DNA of 64,000 nucleotides from Vombatus ursinus (taxonomy: Eukaryota > Chordata > Mammalia > Diprotodontia > Vombatidae). The notes under the pieces were generated by a model, which searched no databases, had not been told where the DNA came from, and worked only from the letters and a program-made list of their open reading frames with translations. Positions 58,890 through 64,000 of this stretch are shown here, one piece after another (positions within the stretch are counted from its first letter, which is position 1; each line of letters begins with the position of its first letter). The stretch spans positions 16,381,830 to 16,445,829 of the forward strand of contig NW_020954570.1 of NCBI RefSeq assembly GCF_900497805.2. The letters run 5' to 3'. A program made the position numbers and the translations under genes.

Positions 58890-59485
58890 AAGTCACATAA
58901 TCACCAAATTTTAGAATTTAACTTTAGAATCTTAACTGCCATATGGTTCAATCACCAGCTGAAGGTAGTATCTATAATAAAATATTTAACAAGTAGACTT
59001 GAAGCCTCTGCCAGAAGTTCTTTAAGGAGGTGGCACCTGCCTCATTTTGAGACAGTTCATCATTCTTTTCCATAGTTCTCATTGTTAGGATATATTCTTT
59101 TTCTTGGTACCAAGTCTAAATTTGCATTTTTTCAACTTCTACTCATTGCTCCTTTTTCTGTTCTCTGTAGAGGACGTTGGTGTGTGTGTGTGTGGGGGGG
59201 GGGAGAATGGTGTAAATAAAAGAAGCTGATCCCTCTTCCTTATATCTCTTCAAACACAAGAAGACAAGTATCATGTCTCCTCTCAGTCTTCTCTTTTGCA
59301 ACCTAAACCCTCCCATTTCCTTCAACAAATCCTCCTATAACATGAGCACAAAGGTATCATTATCCTGGTTGCCTTCCTCATAATTCTTCAGTTTATCAAT
59401 GTCTTTGAACTGTGGTGGTTAGAATTTAACATACTAGATGAGCTCTAATAGGATGAAGTATAGTAGTGTAGTATAGCCTATTTGT
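58890..59485 (-). mobile_element. CR1/L3 LINE fragment
   Basis: The complement of a CR1-type ORF end, collinear with 55905-56355 and extending farther: 'ctcattgttaggatatattc', 'aacttctactcattgctcct', 'tcatgtctcctctcagtctt', 'catttccttcaacaaatcct', 'ttatcctggttgccttcctc' and 'cagtttatcaatgtctttga'. A (GT)n-(G)n tract lies inside at about 59176-59203. Confidence 0.8.
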
Positions 59486-59718
59486 TCCTGGACTAAGATA
59501 ACAAAGTTTTTTGGATTTGTTACTTAATATATATTTGTTTGTTTGCAACTGTTCTAAACTTTCCTTTCCTGTGCCCTCTTAATTAATGACAGTGCCCAGT
59601 CAGACAATCGATAAACATTTATTAAGTGCCTACTTTGTTGCAGGCATTGTGCTAAGCACTGGATATACAAAAAAGATGCTCAAGAGAGTCCTTGCCTTCA
59701 AGAAACTCATAATATAAT

Positions 59719-59958
59719 GTTGTTGTTCAGTCACGTCCAACTCTTCATGAGACCATCTGGGGTTTTCTTGGCAGTTATGGAAGTGGCACGCCATTTCCTT
59801 CTCGAGTTCATTTTACAGATGAAGAAACTGAGAAAAACAGGGTTAAGTAATTTGTGCAGGGTCACACAGTTAGCAAGTATCAGAAACTGGATTTGAACTC
59901 TGGTCTTCCTGATTCCAGTCCTGGAACTTTATTCACTGAGACACCTAGATGTCTTGCA
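59719..59958 (-). mobile_element. CORE-SINE (MAR1/MON1-like) nested in L2
   Basis: The plus strand runs 'ttgttgttcagtcacgtcca', 'catctggggttttcttggca', 'cgccatttccttctcgagtt', 'ttttacagatgaagaaactg' and 'gggtcacacagttagcaagt' to 'agacacctagatgtc', the complement of a SINE with the long arm found in marsupial and monotreme CORE-SINEs. A probable target duplication is 'aatataatg'/'aatctaatg' at the two edges. Confidence 0.85.
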
Positions 59959-60250
59959 ATCTAATGGGAGAATCAATAAACAAAGATGTACAAATAGCTA
60001 TAGGCAGAATTAATAGATTATAATTAAAAGAGGGAAGACAATAGAAAGAAAAAAGGGTTGAGAAGTTTCTTGTGGGAGACAGGATTTCAGTTGGGTCTTA
60101 AAGGGGGGCAGGAAATCTAGCAGGCAGAGTTGAGGAGGAAGGGTATTCCAGGAATTGGGGACAGCCAGAGAAAAATGCCCAGAGTGACAAAATGGAATAT
60201 ATTGTTCAAGAAATATCCAGGAGGTCAACATCACTGGATTGAAGAGTATG

Positions 60251-60301
<51 letters not shown>
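60251..60301. repeat. (GT)n microsatellite within L2
   Basis: About 25 GT units, the longest GT tract in the window. Confidence 0.97.
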
Positions 60302-60303
<2 letters not shown>

Positions 60304-60859
60304 GGGGTGGAAGATGTAAGAAGACTAGAAACACCCGTGGGGGAAGGTTATAAAGGGCTTAGAATGCCAAAGAAAAGGTTTTGAATTTCATCCTGAAAAC
60401 CATAGAAAGCCATTTAAAAAGGAACGTGACATAGGTAGACTTGCACTTTAGGAAAACCACTTACGTGGCTGAATTGAGGAAGCATTGGACAGGTGGACAG
60501 ACTTGAGGCTGATAGACCCACCAGCAGACTAGTGAAATAGTTCAATGGTAGTGTCATTATCAGAGGAGACAAAGGAGCATATTACAAAGATGAAATTAAT
60601 AGGTCTTGGCAACAGATTGGATATGGTGGAGGGGAGTGGGGGAGAGATAATGAGGAGTCAAGGTTCCAAAATCTTAGAGAAAAAATAATTAGCTGCCTTC
60701 TTGGGATTCTGCTTGCCAATTTAAATAGGAGTTATGGAAATAGCCCTGGAAAGAGCATTTAATATACATCATTCTTTTACTTTGAGTCCTTCATTGCTCT
60801 GTGAAGAGAAAAGTAACTTGCCTAGGTATTGGCAAAGAAACTGATTATACATCAACAAA

Positions 60860-61720
60860 GCAGTTTGGCTACAAAAGAAACTTACAAAAACGAACAGAAA
60901 TTCTACATAACAATATCCCAAAAGCAAAAATAGAAAGGGAAGTCCTATTCAAAATAACTCCAATTGTATAAAATAAAATAAAGCACACTTAAAGCTTATT
61001 TAGATTAAGTTACAAAAAGCTCCTTAAAGAAATAAAGATCTTAAATACCTGAAGGAATATTCAATACTCATAGCTGGGTGGACCAATTTAATACAAGGGA
61101 CAGTATTACCAAAGTTAATTTCCACATTTATCATTATACCAATCAATTTATCCAAGGTACATTTTACAGTTCTAGACAAAGCAATACCAAAATCCGCTTG
61201 GAGGAAAAAGTGATCTAGAATTGTCAAGGGAGATAATGAAAAAAAAATAAGAATGACAAGGAAGAGTATTTCCAGATATCAAACTAAATTTAAAAATAAA
61301 ATAGAAATCACTGAAGCCATTAGATATTTAAAAAAAATAAAAAAGTAGATCAATGGAACAGGCTGTTTAAAGGAAAATGAGGAAAAAAATCACACTCAAA
61401 ACCTTTTGTTTGATACCCAAAACAAAAATTACCTATAAATAAAATCTCTACATGATGTGTACTGCTTGGAAAATCTGGAAAACACTCTGGCAGAAATTAA
61501 GCAAAAATAACCAATTTCTACAATAAATTTCTACAACTACCAAATTTCTACCAATTTCTACAATAAATTTTAAATTGATAAATAGCATGATTAAATATTA
61601 TCATAAAATATTAGGACCAAAATATCTACCTTTCTTAGTTATTAGTTGGACATGCTTTCTTGAACAAAGATGAGATAAATACTTACAGAAATTAGGAGCA
61701 TAAGGATAGAAAACAGATGT
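60860..61720 (+). mobile_element. Old L1, ORF2 RT thumb to C-terminal region
   Basis: 'cataacaatatcccaaaagc', 'attaccaaagttaatttcca', 'caatcaatttatccaaggta', 'gtagatcaatggaacaggct' and 'tctggcagaaattaagc' follow L1 ORF2 order in sense orientation, with many stops. The limits are approximate. Confidence 0.65.
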
Positions 61721-64000
61721 GATGGTCATCATTAGTTAGAATTATAAATGATGGTGAAAGAATGCCAATCTTACCCTATCATTACCCTATCATCACTAGT
61801 ACACCAAGTATACTAGTCAACTGGATTGAGTGCAGAGTTTGGGATTGTCAGAGGGTGGGGGAGTGCTTTTAATAATGAGATTTAGAGAACTGCAAAAGAA
61901 ATAGAAAAAGTAAGATAAGAAATCTAAAGAAAAATGGCTATTAAGAATGTGGCATAATGATGGATATTTATTTTCATTTATAGAATTCCATCAAATGGGT
62001 ATTTGCAGATGATTTGCTCTTGCTAAATTGGGATAAGCATTTGGAGGTTCCAGATCAGAATCACCTTTTGACCCTTTTTAGGTGGATAAAGTGGGTGTTG
62101 TGCATTGAACCATAAAGATGAGTACCCTCAAAGGCCAGTTCCGTTATATATTGAAGGCCTTAATTGAGCCTGGCAATAGGTTCTAAGTCTGATATGTAAC
62201 AAACATTTACAGACCATAAAGCCCAATAAAAATAATTTTACTAGTTAAATATGAAAAAGGATAAAACTTAGTTCCCTCTGCTATCTCTGTCACCTTGTCA
62301 AGAGCCCCTCAATGAAGGCAGTAAAATTCCAGCAGTCTTTCAGCAATCAATTAGTTTTGGCATTTCCAAGAGCAGTAAAAATTCTGCCATATTTTTCAGC
62401 AGCTTTTCCCCCTCTAAGTGTTTTTTTAGTACTTAAATCTACTTGGTGTGTAAATTGCCAGGAGTGGCTTGATGAAATGGCAAATGAAGAGACTCCAAAA
62501 TATGCATGGAGACAGATGCAGGATTGTGGGTATAATTCCATTTTCTCAGCTTTGTAATGGGGCAAGTCATTCCTTCCCAATGACAACCACCACCATGGAC
62601 TATAACATGCAAATTAGCAGCAATAACAGTAACAGAATTCCATTTGCATACAGATAATAAAATAACTGATACATTATTAAATACAGCCTTTCATTTGGAA
62701 ATTTAACATAAGAATAGAGTCCTGATGATGGAGGCAACTGCACGGGAGAAGCATGAAAACCAAATAGAAAACAAATTTGAAAAAGGAGGAAAATAGAGAA
62801 AAGGGAGGAAATAATGAAAGTATGATTCAAACTTCCAAAGCAAAACAAAAATAAAATCTGGAAAAAAGGAATCCCCTTAAAAGGCTTTCACTTGTGATTG
62901 TGGTGAGAAAGTGTGGTGAACAGAGTTGTTCAATCACTTACATTTGCCACCTTTTCCTCCTCTCTACTCCTTTCACTACCCAGTCATTGCCCAGATTATT
63001 TTCCCAGTATAAGCACTCATTCTCTGTCCCAGGAAATTGTATCGAAGCATTTATTAGTTTCTTTTTTAAAATCTATTTTTAGTGCCAACTCTAACCAGTG
63101 GCAATGCTATTTCAAAATACCTGTGTCAGATCTTTCTTTTTTAAAGAATATTCACTCATTAACCCCCTCCTTCCACCTCCATTTCCAATAAATACACCCA
63201 GATTAGCAAAGATATGTGATTAAGGGTGTTCCTAAAAAAAAAAACAAAACCATGTTTAAAACAAATAAAGGTAAACAGAAGGAAAGAGTTCAAACTTATA
63301 TGAGAGAAGGTAAGAGTAGAAAGGTGATACACATTACTAGCTTCAGGCCAATATTTTAAGGCCTAAGAATAACACAATATCTATCTTGACAGTTCTCACA
63401 CCTGATCATCCCAATCTTGATCCTGGAGTCCTGACCCCTTCTTTATGACAGCTATCCCTGTCTCCACTTTCATTTTACTTATTCCACTAAGCTCACATTG
63501 TCTCTCCTTTAGCTTCATGGTTGTTTGATGGAACTGGGCTGGAGTGCATCTTTCCTTCTGCTAATGACACATGGGGTAAATTTAAAGGTCAACTTGAGTG
63601 TGTGGCCTATCATCATTCATCCTGTCCTATTGCTCCCTTTCTAATACATACGTTTGTATTTCATGAATGTGTTTATGTGGCATGGTTGGATTTTTAATAG
63701 GTCCTTCACCATTCAGGTTGCCTTTCTCTGGGCATTCATAAACTTATCATTGTCCTTCCCAAACAAAATGAGCAGAAAACTGTCAATCATATTTCATAAA
63801 GGTTATCTTTTTTTTTACTTTTTAGAGAAAATATATATTTGTAATATACACTTAAAAATCAACTTGCTTTAGTTCAGACACATATCTTTTAAGCTTTGTT
63901 AAAAATAAGGAAGAGAACATATTTGTAAATGCTTCTTAGTCAAAATGCTGTACCATTCAACTTCTAAGGAACAAATTAGTGGGCATCCACTAGGGATATG
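61721..64000. other. 2.3 kb with no recognisable gene or repeat
   Basis: Frames of 60-90 codons at 62312-62557, 62600-62848 and 62894-63191 show no family signature. Nothing else recognised. Possible host unique sequence. Confidence 0.45.

Larger units (their letters stand above)
59605..60705 (-). mobile_element. L2 LINE, 3' end to ORF thumb region
   Basis: The longest minus-strand L2: 'aacatttattaagtgcctac', 'caggcattgtgctaagcact', 'ggacagccagagaaaaatgc', 'aatgccaaagaaaaggtttt', 'cttgaggctgatagaccca' and 'cttggcaacagattggatat'. A SINE interrupts it at 59719-59958, and a (GT)n tract has grown at about 60251-60301. No frame survives. Confidence 0.85.

Noticed and set aside
60130-60384. 84-codon frame containing VCVCVC
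   Set aside because: Crosses a GT microsatellite inside a minus-strand L2.

Overview
The window looks like AT-rich, CpG-poor mammalian DNA with no host protein-coding gene, rRNA or tRNA that I can support. Its interspersed repeats point to a marsupial. Several LINE-1 (L1) copies end in the marsupial-type 3' motif 'ggaactcaaaatcttatg'. Many tRNA-derived CORE-SINEs carry the head 'gggcagctaggtgg' or its complement. Old L2, MIR/THER and CR1/L3 fossils are abundant, as in opossum and Australian marsupials. I cannot name the species. The region is most simply an intergenic stretch or a long intron.

Layout. 1-3.5 kb: an old L1 end, then a minus-strand L1 derivative that has lost nearly all of ORF2. 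5.1-8.0 kb: a plus-strand ORF1-only 'half-L1' flanked by a 16-bp target-site duplication, with a composite double 3' end. 8.3-18.1 kb: L2 fossils, one split by a full-length minus-strand L1 (8897-15579) with a perfect 15-bp target-site duplication; that L1 is itself interrupted by a SINE. 18-25 kb: MIR, L1 remnants, SINEs, a twin-primed (5'-inverted) L1 and a CR1/L3 tail. 25.2-29.4 kb: mostly unannotatable sequence. 29.4-33.5 kb: a purine tract, a very old L1 endonuclease region and TA-rich repeats. 33.5-43.2 kb: three successive L1 blocks. The first has a foldback (head-to-head) junction, the second has an internal deletion plus a 305-bp copy of its own 5' region placed inside ORF2, and the third is an old plus-strand remnant. 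44-64 kb: L2, MIR/THER, CR1/L3, an unidentified 570-bp marsupial repeat, microsatellites, and long stretches in which I recognise nothing.

Nothing here forms a pathway or operon. What can be read is a stratigraphy of retrotransposition: CR1/L3, L2 and MIR are the oldest layer, then old L1s, then the younger L1, half-L1 and tRNA-SINE insertions that still have target-site duplications. I found no convincing retroviral or LTR element, CRISPR array or cellular gene. The most interesting items are structural: the ORF1-only element with its composite tail, the L1-L1 foldback junction near 36770, and the duplicated 5' segment inside an L1 ORF2.
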